DNA of 52,857 nt from positions 1 to 52,857 of the forward strand of contig JAADGO010000127.1 in the NCBI GenBank assembly GCA_013152355.1, written 5' to 3'. The stretch comes from Chlorobiota bacterium. GTDB taxonomy: Bacteria; Bacteroidota; Bacteroidia; Bacteroidales; Prolixibacteraceae. Position numbers and translations under genes: made by a program. This document shows, in pieces, positions 31,908 to 42,025 of the stretch. Within the stretch, counting starts at the first letter, position 1; every line of letters starts with the position of its first letter. A model generated the notes under the pieces. That model did no database searches, was not told where the DNA came from, and saw only the letters and a list, made by a program, of their open reading frames with translations.

Positions 31908-32684
31908 GTGGTAAGAAAAATAGCACAAAGAATAAAACTCTTTTCTTCTCCAAGAAAAGAGTTTTATTTGTTTTTAAAAGATTTGCTAGGCTTTTTCCCT
32001 AAGAACCTTAAGATTTACGACATTGCATTTATTCATAAATCAGCATCAGTTACCGATTCGCAGGGCAACTATGTAAACAATGAACGCCTGGAATATTTGG
32101 GCGATGCGGTTTTGGGGGCTGTAATTGCCGATTTCCTTTACAACCGTTTTCCGCAGGAAGATGAAGGGTTCCTTACCAAAATGAGGTCGAAACTGGTGAA
32201 CCGTGAATTCCTTACCAAGCTGACATTTGATATGGGGATCAATGTTTTTATCGATTCGAATACCAAAAATACTCTCGACAAAAGCCATATTTACGGCGAT
32301 GCCCTCGAAGCTTTAATTGGAGCCATTTACCTTGACAGGGATTACAAGGCTGCAAAATATTTTATCACCAAAAAGATCCTGTCGCAATACGTCAACCTCA
32401 ATAAAATTGAACAGGTCGACAGTAACTTTAAAAGCAAGCTGATTGAGTGGAGCCAGAAATACAAAAAGCAGTTAAAATTTGAAACTATCGAAGAGTCTCC
32501 CGACGATAGTAAATACCCCTCATTTATCGCTACCGTTGAGATTGAAGGTAAAATAGTAGGGAAAGGAGTTGGCCCGTCAAAAAAAGAAGCTCAACAAAAT
32601 GCGGCCCGGGAAACACTGAAGGCTCTTGATAAAGCCCTGAAAAAAGACAGCCCATGGTATGGCAAAGGGGGTGAGGTTGGCTAA
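31908..32684 (+). CDS. rnc: Ribonuclease III (GTG start)
   Basis: NERLEYLGDAVLGAVIADFL; dsRBD GKGVGPSKKEAQQNAARETL. Confidence 0.96.
   Translation: MVRKIAQRIKLFSSPRKEFYLFLKDLLGFFPKNLKIYDIAFIHKSASVTDSQGNYVNNERLEYLGDAVLGAVIADFLYNRFPQEDEGFLTKMRSKLVNREFLTKLTFDMGINVFIDSNTKNTLDKSHIYGDALEALIGAIYLDRDYKAAKYFITKKILSQYVNLNKIEQVDSNFKSKLIEWSQKYKKQLKFETIEESPDDSKYPSFIATVEIEGKIVGKGVGPSKKEAQQNAARETLKALDKALKKDSPWYGKGGEVG
31931..31968 (+). promoter_or_regulatory. 17-bp perfect hairpin inside 5' coding region of rnc
   Basis: AATAAAACTCTTTTCTT-ctcc-AAGAAAAGAGTTTTATT followed by TGTTTTT. Confidence 0.6.
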
Positions 32685-32809
32685 ATAGTAGTTTTCAGAG
32701 GCCTTTTTAACAGCAGCATAAACAACCTCAATATCTTTTTTTTGACGATTCAGATTTTTCCGGTTACATTTACATTAATTGTTGATGTCTACTGTCAGCT
32801 TTTTTATCT

Positions 32810-35281
32810 ATGGCAACATTATTTGCTGATGTAATATTACCCCTTCCGTTACACGATTATTTTACTTACCGTGTACCGCCTCCGTTTGAAAAAAAAATTC
32901 ATGCCGGGCAACGGGTGATTGTACAGTTCGGTAAAAAGAAATTTTATTCGGCACTTGTTACGGCTATCCACAATAAACCCCCAGAGGGGTTCGAGGTAAA
33001 AGATATTCATTCTATACTGGATGAAGAAGCAGTTATCTTCCCTCAGAATATCGACTTGTGGAAATGGATTGCCGAGTACTATTGTTGCACCCTGGGCGAT
33101 GTGATGAGGGCAGCTTTCCCATCGGGTATGAAAATGGAGAGCCAGACGAAAGTTGCAGCAATTGGAGAAGTGGATGAAGCTTCGCTTTCGGAGGCTGAAA
33201 TGGTTATTTTCCGGAACTTACGCGAAAGGCCGATAGCTATTCATGAACTGCAAAAAAAACTGGGTAGGTATTTTTCTTTTACGGGGTTGAAATCACTGAT
33301 CGGTAAAAAGGTTATTTCTGTAGAAGAAGAAATAGCCGCAAAATACAAACCAAAATCAGAACCTTTTATTTCTATTCATCCGGATATAAAAACGGAAGCA
33401 GTCCTGAATGAGAAGATCGAATCACTGGGCAGGGCAAAAAAACAAAAAGAGTTATTACTTCATTTCTGTAAACTGGCAGGCCCTTTTTCAAAAAATGAAA
33501 TAAAAGAGCTTAGCCGCAAAGAGTTATTCAAAGAGGCAGGTTTTAGCGTTGCCATTTTAAAAGGGCTGGTTTCAAAAAAAATATTAAAAGTACATTTACG
33601 TACCATATCCAGGCTTACAGCTCCACGGGTCGAACAGGGTGGGTTGTACCTTCTGAATCCGTTTCAGGAAGAGGCATTGGCTAAGGTTAAAAGGGAGTTT
33701 GCAAACAAGCAGGTGGTACTTTTACATGGGGTAACATCCAGTGGTAAAACCGAATTGTATTCGCACCTCATCGAAGAGGCTATTAAAAAAGGGCAACAGG
33801 TATTGTACCTGGTGCCTGAAATAGCTTTAACCACCCAGATTACCAGCCGGCTGAAACGATATTTCGGGGCTAAAGTCGGGGTTTTCCATTCGAAAATGAG
33901 CGACCACGAGCGGGTTGAAATATGGGAGAAAGTATTGGGTTTCTACAACCGGCGCGAAGGTTCGTATCAAATAATACTTGGTGCCAGGTCTTCACTGTTT
34001 TTACCATTCAGCAACCTGGGGTTAATTGTGGTAGACGAAGAACACGAAAACAGCTATAAACAATTCGACCCGGCACCAAGGTATAATGCCCGCGACATGG
34101 CGGTTGTACTTGGATACCAAAACAAAGCAAAAGTACTGCTTGGTTCTGCAACGCCATCCTTTGAATCCTATTTCAATGCAAAAGCCGGCAAATTCGGATT
34201 GGTGGAGTTAGAAAAACGGCATGGCGAAATGGAAATGCCTGAAATTATTGTTGCAGATATCCGGCGGGCTTACAAACGGAAGGAGATGAAGTCATTTTTA
34301 ACACCTGCTCTTTTTGAGCGGGTAGAAACGGCCCTTGAAAAACGGCAGCAGGTTATCCTTTTTCAAAACAGGCGGGGGTATGCTCCATTTATTGAGTGTA
34401 TGAATTGCGGGTGGATTCCTAAATGTGAAAAATGCGATGTCAGCCTTACCTACCATAAATTTAAAAAGCAGTTGACCTGCCACTATTGTGGTTTTTATTT
34501 GAAAATGCCCGAAAATTGCCACGATTGCGGGTCTCCTGATATTAAAACCAGGGGTATGGGGACAGAAAAAATTGAAGATGAGCTAAAACAATTGTTCCCA
34601 ACTGCCAGGATTGCACGGATGGACCTTGACTCGACCCGTTCGAGGACAGCTTTTGAGAAGTTGGTGTACAACCTCGAAAACCGCAAAACCGATATTTTGG
34701 TTGGGACACAGATGGTAACCAAAGGGCTTGATTTCGACTATGTTAGTGTAGTTGGGATACTGAATGCCGACAACCTGATTAATTTCCCCGATTTCAGGGC
34801 TCACGAGCGAAGTTACCAGCTCATTGCCCAGGTAAGCGGCCGGGCAGGGCGTAAGCACAAACAGGGAAGTGTAGTCATCCAAACCTCGCAACCCGACCAC
34901 CCGATTATTGCGGAAATCATGGAAAATGCATATTTGCAGACTTTCTCGCGCCAATTAAATGAGCGGAAATTCTTTAAATACCCTCCCTATTTCCGTTTAA
35001 TCAAAGTAGTTGTGAAACATAAGGACATTGCAAAAGTAAGCAGGGCATCATCGCAACTGGCAACAAAATTAAGGGATAAAAACTACTTTATAGTGTTAGG
35101 TCCCGAGTTCCCGTTGGTCAGCCGTATTAAAAACTGGCACCAGAAAGAGATATGGTTGAAGATTGACAGGGCCGGGCAATTGGCAGAGTCGAAAAAATAT
35201 TTGGTACAATGTGTCCATTTTGTAAAACACCTGCCAGGCAATAGCGGGGCAATATTTAATATTGACGTTGACCCAATGTAG
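32810..35281 (+). CDS. priA: Primosomal protein N' (PriA helicase)
   Basis: LLHGVTSSGKTELY; VVDEEHENSYKQ; zinc-binding C.NCG..P.C..CD..LTYH. Confidence 0.97.
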   Translation: MATLFADVILPLPLHDYFTYRVPPPFEKKIHAGQRVIVQFGKKKFYSALVTAIHNKPPEGFEVKDIHSILDEEAVIFPQNIDLWKWIAEYYCCTLGDVMRAAFPSGMKMESQTKVAAIGEVDEASLSEAEMVIFRNLRERPIAIHELQKKLGRYFSFTGLKSLIGKKVISVEEEIAAKYKPKSEPFISIHPDIKTEAVLNEKIESLGRAKKQKELLLHFCKLAGPFSKNEIKELSRKELFKEAGFSVAILKGLVSKKILKVHLRTISRLTAPRVEQGGLYLLNPFQEEALAKVKREFANKQVVLLHGVTSSGKTELYSHLIEEAIKKGQQVLYLVPEIALTTQITSRLKRYFGAKVGVFHSKMSDHERVEIWEKVLGFYNRREGSYQIILGARSSLFLPFSNLGLIVVDEEHENSYKQFDPAPRYNARDMAVVLGYQNKAKVLLGSATPSFESYFNAKAGKFGLVELEKRHGEMEMPEIIVADIRRAYKRKEMKSFLTPALFERVETALEKRQQVILFQNRRGYAPFIECMNCGWIPKCEKCDVSLTYHKFKKQLTCHYCGFYLKMPENCHDCGSPDIKTRGMGTEKIEDELKQLFPTARIARMDLDSTRSRTAFEKLVYNLENRKTDILVGTQMVTKGLDFDYVSVVGILNADNLINFPDFRAHERSYQLIAQVSGRAGRKHKQGSVVIQTSQPDHPIIAEIMENAYLQTFSRQLNERKFFKYPPYFRLIKVVVKHKDIAKVSRASSQLATKLRDKNYFIVLGPEFPLVSRIKNWHQKEIWLKIDRAGQLAESKKYLVQCVHFVKHLPGNSGAIFNIDVDPM

Positions 35282-35352
35282 AATGATGAAGTTGAGGGGC
35301 ATTTCCCAGCCTCTCAAAAATTATTACATTTGTAGCACTTAATTAAGTATGT

Positions 35353-36354
35353 GTGGAAAAAGCTAAAGTAGGAGAAATATTCAACAAATTTGAAAAGCTT
35401 CGGGCTATAGTAATAGGCGATGCAATGGTTGATGCCTACCTGTGGGGAAAGATAGAAAGGATTTCACCGGAGGCTCCAATACCGGTTGTGTCGGTTACCG
35501 ACCGCGAAAACCGTTTGGGAGGGGCTGCTAATGTTTCGCTAAATATTCAGTCGCTGGGGGCAACCCCGATTTTATTTTCGATTATTGGCAACGATGATAA
35601 GGGGAAGGTTTTTTTAGACCTCCTGGAAAAATGGAATATATCTACAGAGGGGATTCTTATTGACCCGGGACGTAATACAACCGTAAAAAACAGGGTGATC
35701 AGCAATGGGCAACACATTGCCCGGGTAGATGAAGAATCGACAAAATATATTTCTCCTGATTTGGAAACGCAGCTTATCGATTCGGTTATTAAAACAGTTG
35801 GACAACAGGAGATTGACGTAGTTATATTCGTTGACTACGACAAAGGGGTTATCACCCCTGAGGTCATCAGGAGGATAACAGCCTTAGCCAATGAAAAAGG
35901 TATTTATACAGCTGCTGACCCTAAGAGAAGGAATTTTAAATTATACAGAGACATAGGCCTCTTTAAACCCAATTTCAAAGAGTTCAAAGAAGGAGTCAAA
36001 TCAGATGTGGTGAAAGGCGACCTGAGTACACTCAGGCAGATTGCGGATGAATACAAACGAAAAAAGAATTTTAGATTGATTTTTATTACTTTGTCGGAGT
36101 TAGGCGTTTTCATTAGCAATGGTGTTGAAGAATCATATTTCCCTGCAAACATCCGTTACATTGCTGACGTGTCGGGGGCAGGAGATACGGTAATTAGCGT
36201 GGCAAGCTTGTGCCTTGCAGCCGGGTTGCCGTTAAAAATCCTGGCTATGATGTCGAATATCGCCGGTGGCCTTGTTTGCGAGAAAGTTGGCGTTATGCCA
36301 ATTGATAAGAAACAATTGAAAAAGGAAGTTGCCAAAAGCATTCCTGCAATATAA
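35353..36354 (+). CDS. PfkB-family D-glycero-beta-D-manno-heptose-7-phosphate kinase-like protein (GTG start)
   Basis: VIGDAMVDAYLWGKIERISPEAPIPVVSVTDRENRLGGAANVSLNIQSLGA; DVSGAGDTVIS. Confidence 0.9.
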   Translation: MEKAKVGEIFNKFEKLRAIVIGDAMVDAYLWGKIERISPEAPIPVVSVTDRENRLGGAANVSLNIQSLGATPILFSIIGNDDKGKVFLDLLEKWNISTEGILIDPGRNTTVKNRVISNGQHIARVDEESTKYISPDLETQLIDSVIKTVGQQEIDVVIFVDYDKGVITPEVIRRITALANEKGIYTAADPKRRNFKLYRDIGLFKPNFKEFKEGVKSDVVKGDLSTLRQIADEYKRKKNFRLIFITLSELGVFISNGVEESYFPANIRYIADVSGAGDTVISVASLCLAAGLPLKILAMMSNIAGGLVCEKVGVMPIDKKQLKKEVAKSIPAI

Positions 36355-36445
36355 CCGGGTTCAACGTTACAATTAACAAATTTTATAAACCTCTTTTCTT
36401 TGAAAATATTAACTTTGAAACCGACCGAAAAAAACTTTGTAATCT

Positions 36446-37249
36446 ATGGGAAAAATTATTGCACTGGCCAATCAGAAAGGGGGAGTTGGAAAAACCACAA
36501 CAACCATAAACCTTGCTGCCAGCCTGGCTGTCCTCGAACAAAAAGTACTTATTGTTGATGCCGACCCGCAGGCAAATGCCACATCGGGAATTGGGTTTGA
36601 TGTAAAAAAGGTTCAATCCAGTATTTACGAATGTATAATTGACGAGGTTGACCCGAAAAAGATTATCCTGAAATCGGATATCGACAATCTTGACCTGATC
36701 CCTTCGCACATCGACCTGGTTGGAGCCGAGATCGAGATGCTTAACCTGCCAAATCGGGAAAAAGTACTAAAGCATTCACTGGAAAAGTTAAAAGACGATT
36801 ACGATTTTATCCTGATAGACTGTTCTCCTTCTTTAGGATTAATAACCGTTAATTCACTAACAGCAGCCGATTCGGTAATTATTCCGGTACAGTGTGAATA
36901 CTTTGCGCTTGAAGGATTAGGTAAATTGTTGAATACGATCAAAATAATTCAGAACAGGCTAAACCCATCGTTAGAGATAGAGGGATTCTTACTTACCATG
37001 TTCGACCCGCGGCTTAATTTGTCAAACCAGGTTTACGAAGAGGTGAAAAGGCATTTCCAGGAGATGGTTTTTGAAACTGTTATCCGGCGGAACGTAAAAC
37101 TAAGTGAGGCCCCTGGTTATGGAAAGCCTGTTATACTATACGATGCCAGTTCCAAAGGTGCTATAAACCACATGAACCTGGCCCGGGAGATTTTACAAAG
37201 GAATTCGCTTACGAAACTGACGAGCGACCAAAAAGTATTTAACGTTTAA
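36446..37249 (+). CDS. parA: Chromosome partitioning ATPase ParA
   Basis: IALANQKGGVGKTTTTINLAASLA; DADPQANATSG. Confidence 0.96.
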   Translation: MGKIIALANQKGGVGKTTTTINLAASLAVLEQKVLIVDADPQANATSGIGFDVKKVQSSIYECIIDEVDPKKIILKSDIDNLDLIPSHIDLVGAEIEMLNLPNREKVLKHSLEKLKDDYDFILIDCSPSLGLITVNSLTAADSVIIPVQCEYFALEGLGKLLNTIKIIQNRLNPSLEIEGFLLTMFDPRLNLSNQVYEEVKRHFQEMVFETVIRRNVKLSEAPGYGKPVILYDASSKGAINHMNLAREILQRNSLTKLTSDQKVFNV

Positions 37250-37259
37250 TCGCATTTTT

Positions 37260-38132
37260 ATGGGCAAAAGAAATGTTTTAGGCAGAGGTTTAGGCGCATT
37301 AATCGATGATGCCAATAAAATGAACGAAGGGGGAGGGCATGGCACTTACGATGTCGAGATGAGCCTGATTGAAGTAAACCCTTTTCAACCGCGTTCGAAT
37401 TTCAATAGTGAGGCATTGGAAGAACTCTCCATATCGATTAAAGAGATTGGGCTAATCCAACCACTTACCCTGCGTAAAGCTGCCGAAAACAGGTATCAGA
37501 TCATTGCAGGGGAAAGGCGCTTCAGGGCAGCCCAGATGGCAGGGCTGAAAAGGATACCCGCTTATGTCAGAGAAGCCAATGACGATAGTATGCTCGAAAT
37601 GGCATTGGTTGAGAATATTCAACGCGAAGACCTCGATGCTATTGAAATAGCGTTTAGTTACCACCGTTTAATTGAGGAGTGCAACCTGACACAGGAAGAA
37701 CTGAGCAGCCGTGTAGGGAAAAAACGGTCGACCATTGCCAATTACCTGCGGTTATTAAAATTACCGCCCCTCATCCAAAAAGGCATTCGGGAGAAACATA
37801 TAACAATGGGGCATGCAAGGGCTCTTGTCAATATTGAAGATGCAGATACCCAGGTGGATATATTTGAGCAAACGGTAAAGAATGATTATTCGGTACGCAA
37901 AGTAGAAGAGATTGTCAGTAGCCTTAATAGGGGGAAAAGGGGAAGTACAACGGCGCAGGGTAAAGCTTCGATACCTGAAAAATACCTTGCCGTTAAAAAA
38001 TCGCTGTCAGGTTTTTTCAGGTCGCCCGTTTCATTTTCAATCAACAATAAAGGGAAAGGGAAAATCGTTATCCCTTTCAAGTCGGTTGATGACTTTGAAC
38101 GTATCGTTGAATTGCTGAAAAAGCAGGAATAA
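37260..38132 (+). CDS. parB: Chromosome partitioning protein ParB
   Basis: GRGLGALI; NPFQPR; GERRFRAAQMAGLKRIPAYVR; ENIQREDLDAIE. Confidence 0.96.
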   Translation: MGKRNVLGRGLGALIDDANKMNEGGGHGTYDVEMSLIEVNPFQPRSNFNSEALEELSISIKEIGLIQPLTLRKAAENRYQIIAGERRFRAAQMAGLKRIPAYVREANDDSMLEMALVENIQREDLDAIEIAFSYHRLIEECNLTQEELSSRVGKKRSTIANYLRLLKLPPLIQKGIREKHITMGHARALVNIEDADTQVDIFEQTVKNDYSVRKVEEIVSSLNRGKRGSTTAQGKASIPEKYLAVKKSLSGFFRSPVSFSINNKGKGKIVIPFKSVDDFERIVELLKKQE

Positions 38133-38181
38133 AACCAGCTTGGGTTACTGTATTATTACTTAAATAAGTATTGAAAAAGAA

Positions 38182-38778
38182 GTGATGTTGAAAACAATGG
38201 GCAGGATTAGTATTGTACTGTTTTTATTATTGGTGATAACCGTACCTTTAAATGCCCGGGAAACCGTTAAGGATACCATCTCAACACAAAAAAAAGTCCA
38301 TTCGCCACACAAAGCCACCATATACTCATTAATATTGCCGGGGTTGGGGCAGGCATATAATAAGAAATACTGGAAGATACCGCTTATTTACATCGGATTC
38401 GGTGCAATTGGTTACTCGATCAACTGGAACAACGGATATTATCAGATTTTTCAGAAAGCCTATAAGGATTTAACTGATAGTGACGATAGTACTACATCCT
38501 ATGAAGAGTTATTTAATCCGGGAGACCTGAATAACCCAACAAGGTATTCGCAGGTGAAGGATCAGTTAAGCAGGGGTGCCGACTATTACAGGAGGAACAG
38601 GGATTTGTTGATAATTAGTGCGTTTGGCTTTTATGCACTCAATATTATTGATGCAAGTGTCGATGCCCACCTTTTCGATTTTGATGTTAGCGATGACCTG
38701 ACTTTTAACTGGCAGCCATCAATAATCCGGTTTGATAGTCAAAATATCTTTTGTATAAATTGCACCATTAATTTTTAA
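38182..38778 (+). CDS. DUF5683-like membrane protein
   Basis: HKATIYSLILPGLGQAYNKKYWKIPLIYIGFGAIGYS; position after parB. Confidence 0.8.
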   Translation: MMLKTMGRISIVLFLLLVITVPLNARETVKDTISTQKKVHSPHKATIYSLILPGLGQAYNKKYWKIPLIYIGFGAIGYSINWNNGYYQIFQKAYKDLTDSDDSTTSYEELFNPGDLNNPTRYSQVKDQLSRGADYYRRNRDLLIISAFGFYALNIIDASVDAHLFDFDVSDDLTFNWQPSIIRFDSQNIFCINCTINF

Positions 38779-38783
38779 TAAGA

Positions 38784-40400
38784 TTGAATATGAGGGAGAA
38801 GGCCTGCATTTTAGCAGTTGTTACACTTTTATTGGCTACCGCTAATTTACAAGGAACAACAAAAGACGGACTAAAGCAGATAAAACAAATAAGGGTAGTT
38901 GCTTTAGATACATCAGGGTACACGCATGAGTACATAGAGCCCGATGAAAACCTAAACGATATTTTTGAGGAGAAGATTGATAACCTCATTGGCTCCTGGT
39001 ACATAAAAAACAGTTTTTTTAATGATAGTAACTTAAGTGCCGAGAATAATTTCCCGGGGGAAGCCTTACCCGATTCGGTTTATATACAACGGCTACAGAA
39101 GATTGATGCCCCCATCGACCTTTCGTACAATAAGGTTGTCCGGAATTTCATTGCATTATATACCCTGAAAAGAAGGGAGCAGGTGGAGGTAATGCTCGGG
39201 CTTTCGGCCTATTACTTCCCGATTTTTGAGGAGGTACTGGATAAATACGAATTGCCACTTGAACTTAAATACCTCCCGATTATTGAATCTGCATTAAACC
39301 CAAGGGCAAGGTCGAGGGCCGGGGCTACAGGGCTTTGGCAATTTATGTACGGAACAGGGAAAATGATGGGGCTGGAGATCACCAGCTTTGTTGATGAACG
39401 CCGCGATGCACTTAAATCAACAGAAGCCGCAGTGAAATACTTGAAACAACTGTACGATGTATACCAGGACTGGTATCTGGTGATTGCTGCATATAATTGT
39501 GGCCCGGGAAATGTAAATAAGGCCATCAGAAGGTCGGGCGGCAAAAAGAATTATTGGTCGGTTTATTACCGGTTGCCCAGGGAAACCAGAGGTTATGTCC
39601 CGGCATTTATTGCTGCTACCTATGTGATGAATTATTACCTTGAGCATAATTTAGTGCCGCGTTTCCCCGAATTCCCAATATTAACAGATACGCTGATGAT
39701 TAACAATTACCTGAACCTTAACCAGGTTGCTTCAACGGTTGATATCGAAATTGAACAACTCAGGGAGTTGAACCCTATGTACAGGAGAGATGTTATCCCG
39801 GCAAAACAGGGGAAACCTTACCTCCTTAGGTTGCCACAGGATAAAATTGCCCAATTCATTGATAATGAGGAGTCTGTTTTTAACTTTGAACGTGAAAAAT
39901 ATTTCCCGGATAACGCACTGGTACAACCGACATCCAGAAACTCTACCCATTATACCCCGATTGACATAAAGGGTAAGTCGAAAGTATATTATAAAGTAAA
40001 GGCAGGCGATAATATCGGATTTATTTCAAGTTGGTTCAATGTACGGGCATCCGATTTAAGATATTGGAACAATGTTTACCGTAACCTGATAAGGGTTGGG
40101 CAAAAGATGGTTATTTATGTTCCTAAAGGTAAAAAAGAATATTACAGTAAGGTTGACGGGATGTCGTTTGAAGCCAAACAGTGGATGATTGGTAAAGCCC
40201 CTGACTCAGCAAAAAAAAGCAAACCTGTACTTATCAACCCCAACTATGTTTATTATACAGTCAGGAAAGGCGATAACCTTTGGACAATTGCAGGGAAGTT
40301 CCCCGGGGTTACAAACAAAGACCTTATGCGGCTGAATAATATTACTGATGCAAGAAACCTGTACCCGGGGCAAAAATTGAAAATCAAAAGAAAGGCATGA
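38784..40400 (+). CDS. Lytic transglycosylase (MltD-like) with two LysM domains
   Basis: SLT segment LPIIESALNPRARSRAGATGLWQFMYGTGKMMGL; LysM YTVRKGDNLWTIAGKF. Confidence 0.93.
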   Translation: MNMREKACILAVVTLLLATANLQGTTKDGLKQIKQIRVVALDTSGYTHEYIEPDENLNDIFEEKIDNLIGSWYIKNSFFNDSNLSAENNFPGEALPDSVYIQRLQKIDAPIDLSYNKVVRNFIALYTLKRREQVEVMLGLSAYYFPIFEEVLDKYELPLELKYLPIIESALNPRARSRAGATGLWQFMYGTGKMMGLEITSFVDERRDALKSTEAAVKYLKQLYDVYQDWYLVIAAYNCGPGNVNKAIRRSGGKKNYWSVYYRLPRETRGYVPAFIAATYVMNYYLEHNLVPRFPEFPILTDTLMINNYLNLNQVASTVDIEIEQLRELNPMYRRDVIPAKQGKPYLLRLPQDKIAQFIDNEESVFNFEREKYFPDNALVQPTSRNSTHYTPIDIKGKSKVYYKVKAGDNIGFISSWFNVRASDLRYWNNVYRNLIRVGQKMVIYVPKGKKEYYSKVDGMSFEAKQWMIGKAPDSAKKSKPVLINPNYVYYTVRKGDNLWTIAGKFPGVTNKDLMRLNNITDARNLYPGQKLKIKRKA

Positions 40401-40582
40401 TGCAGGGGCAACCCGTTACCAAAGTTAATTCATAAAGCATAGTACCTCCTTGCTGTGGCATTGCCGGGAGAGAAGCCTCTCATGGATACTTTATTCTGCA
40501 CAACAAACCTTAAAATCATATCCTGTTTTTTTAGCGAATCTCCTTTTTTCATTTTATTTTTACGAGTTATGTAGTACTGCTT

Positions 40583-42025
40583 ATGAAACCGGTAAAAATT
40601 TTTCTGTTTTTTATTTCAATCTTACTGATTCTTGCCGTAGCCTCCTGGTTCGTACCTGCCGAAGGGTACAATCTCCTGGGTTGGGAGGTACGTTTCTTTA
40701 AATTCCCGGTAGAACACAAACCTGCTGTTAATTATATAGATACCATATCTGAAAACACCGCACCTGAAAAAGAAGAAGTGGGAATCCCTGATAAATTTTT
40801 GGCGGGAACAGATACAGCCTCCCAAACTAAAAGAAGGTTGCCGGTAAAAAAGTACGATACTGCCCAATCATTAATCTACCCGTCAGATTCTATAGAAGAT
40901 AACTTGGTTTTATTTAATGAGAAGATTAAACGTATCGATTCGTTGGGAAAACCTTTGAGGATTATGTATTATGGCGATTCCCAGATAGAAAATGACCGGA
41001 TAACTTCGGCTTTCAGAAATAGATTACAGGAAAGGTATGGTGGTTCGGGGAGAGGCTTAGTCCCGGTTTCAGATATTTATAACTCTGCCAACAATTTTGT
41101 AATGGCCGTTTCCGATAACTGGGAGGAAACGACTGTGGTGGGGGCAAGAGGAAAAAAACTGGATGTTGGGTTGTTGGGTCAATCATTCAGGGTAACCCAC
41201 TCAAAAGCAGCTGCCGATTCAACTACCGCATGGGTAAATATCAGGAGCCTTCAACCTCAAAAGCCCGGGGGCTACACGGTTGCCTGTATATTTTACATGG
41301 CACACGGTAAATCATCAATTGAGATTACCCTGGATGAGAGAAGGCAATATGCTCAAAAGCTCTCAACAAAAGGCTATATAAATGAACTTCGGCTTAACCT
41401 TGGAGCTACACCGGAAATGATGAAGGTAGTATTTAGTACGAACTCGGAAATAACCGTTTATGGGTTATCCCTTGAATCGCCAAAAGGAATTATTGTTGAT
41501 AATATTGCGCTCCGGGGCAGGGCATTCCCCGGCTTCTCGATGATGGATACCACAAGGTTCAAACAAATGGCAAATCTGATAAAACCATCATTTTTAATCC
41601 TTCATTACGGGGTGAATGTTGTCCCGAATGTGCGCAATAATTATTCATATTATAAAAAACAACTAAAAGGAGAAATAGCATACATACATAAACAATTGCC
41701 CAAAGTGCCGTTATTATTGATTAGCTCTTCCGACATGGCTCATAAGGTAAACGGGAGGATGCAATCGTATAGCAATATTAGTGCTGTGGTACAAGCACAA
41801 AAAGAGGCAGCCCTGGAGAGCGGGTGTGCTTTCTGGAACCTGTTTAATGCAATGGGGGGGAGTGGCACTATGATTGGATGGGTGGAGAAACAGCCGCCTC
41901 TGGGCAATAAAGATTATGTGCATTTTACAATGCTGGGAGCAAGGAAGGTCGGGAATCTATTTGCCACCGAATTTTTAAAGTATCTCGAAGGTAGCGAGAC
42001 TAATGAATTGATAGCCAATGAGTGA
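40583..42025 (+). CDS. SGNH/GDSL-hydrolase-like protein, membrane anchored
   Basis: IMYYGDSQIENDRITSAFRNRLQERYGG; overlaps downstream MBOAT gene by 8 nt. Confidence 0.8.
   Translation: MKPVKIFLFFISILLILAVASWFVPAEGYNLLGWEVRFFKFPVEHKPAVNYIDTISENTAPEKEEVGIPDKFLAGTDTASQTKRRLPVKKYDTAQSLIYPSDSIEDNLVLFNEKIKRIDSLGKPLRIMYYGDSQIENDRITSAFRNRLQERYGGSGRGLVPVSDIYNSANNFVMAVSDNWEETTVVGARGKKLDVGLLGQSFRVTHSKAAADSTTAWVNIRSLQPQKPGGYTVACIFYMAHGKSSIEITLDERRQYAQKLSTKGYINELRLNLGATPEMMKVVFSTNSEITVYGLSLESPKGIIVDNIALRGRAFPGFSMMDTTRFKQMANLIKPSFLILHYGVNVVPNVRNNYSYYKKQLKGEIAYIHKQLPKVPLLLISSSDMAHKVNGRMQSYSNISAVVQAQKEAALESGCAFWNLFNAMGGSGTMIGWVEKQPPLGNKDYVHFTMLGARKVGNLFATEFLKYLEGSETNELIANE

Noticed and set aside
36354-38182. 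parS sites near parAB
   Set aside because: No TGTTTCACGTGAAACA/GTTCCACGTGGAAC-like palindrome found around parAB; the few CACGTG hexamers noticed elsewhere in the window lack parS flanks.
40450-40701. ORF 40450-40701 +
   Set aside because: Overlaps the start of the SGNH gene out of frame; unlikely to be coding.
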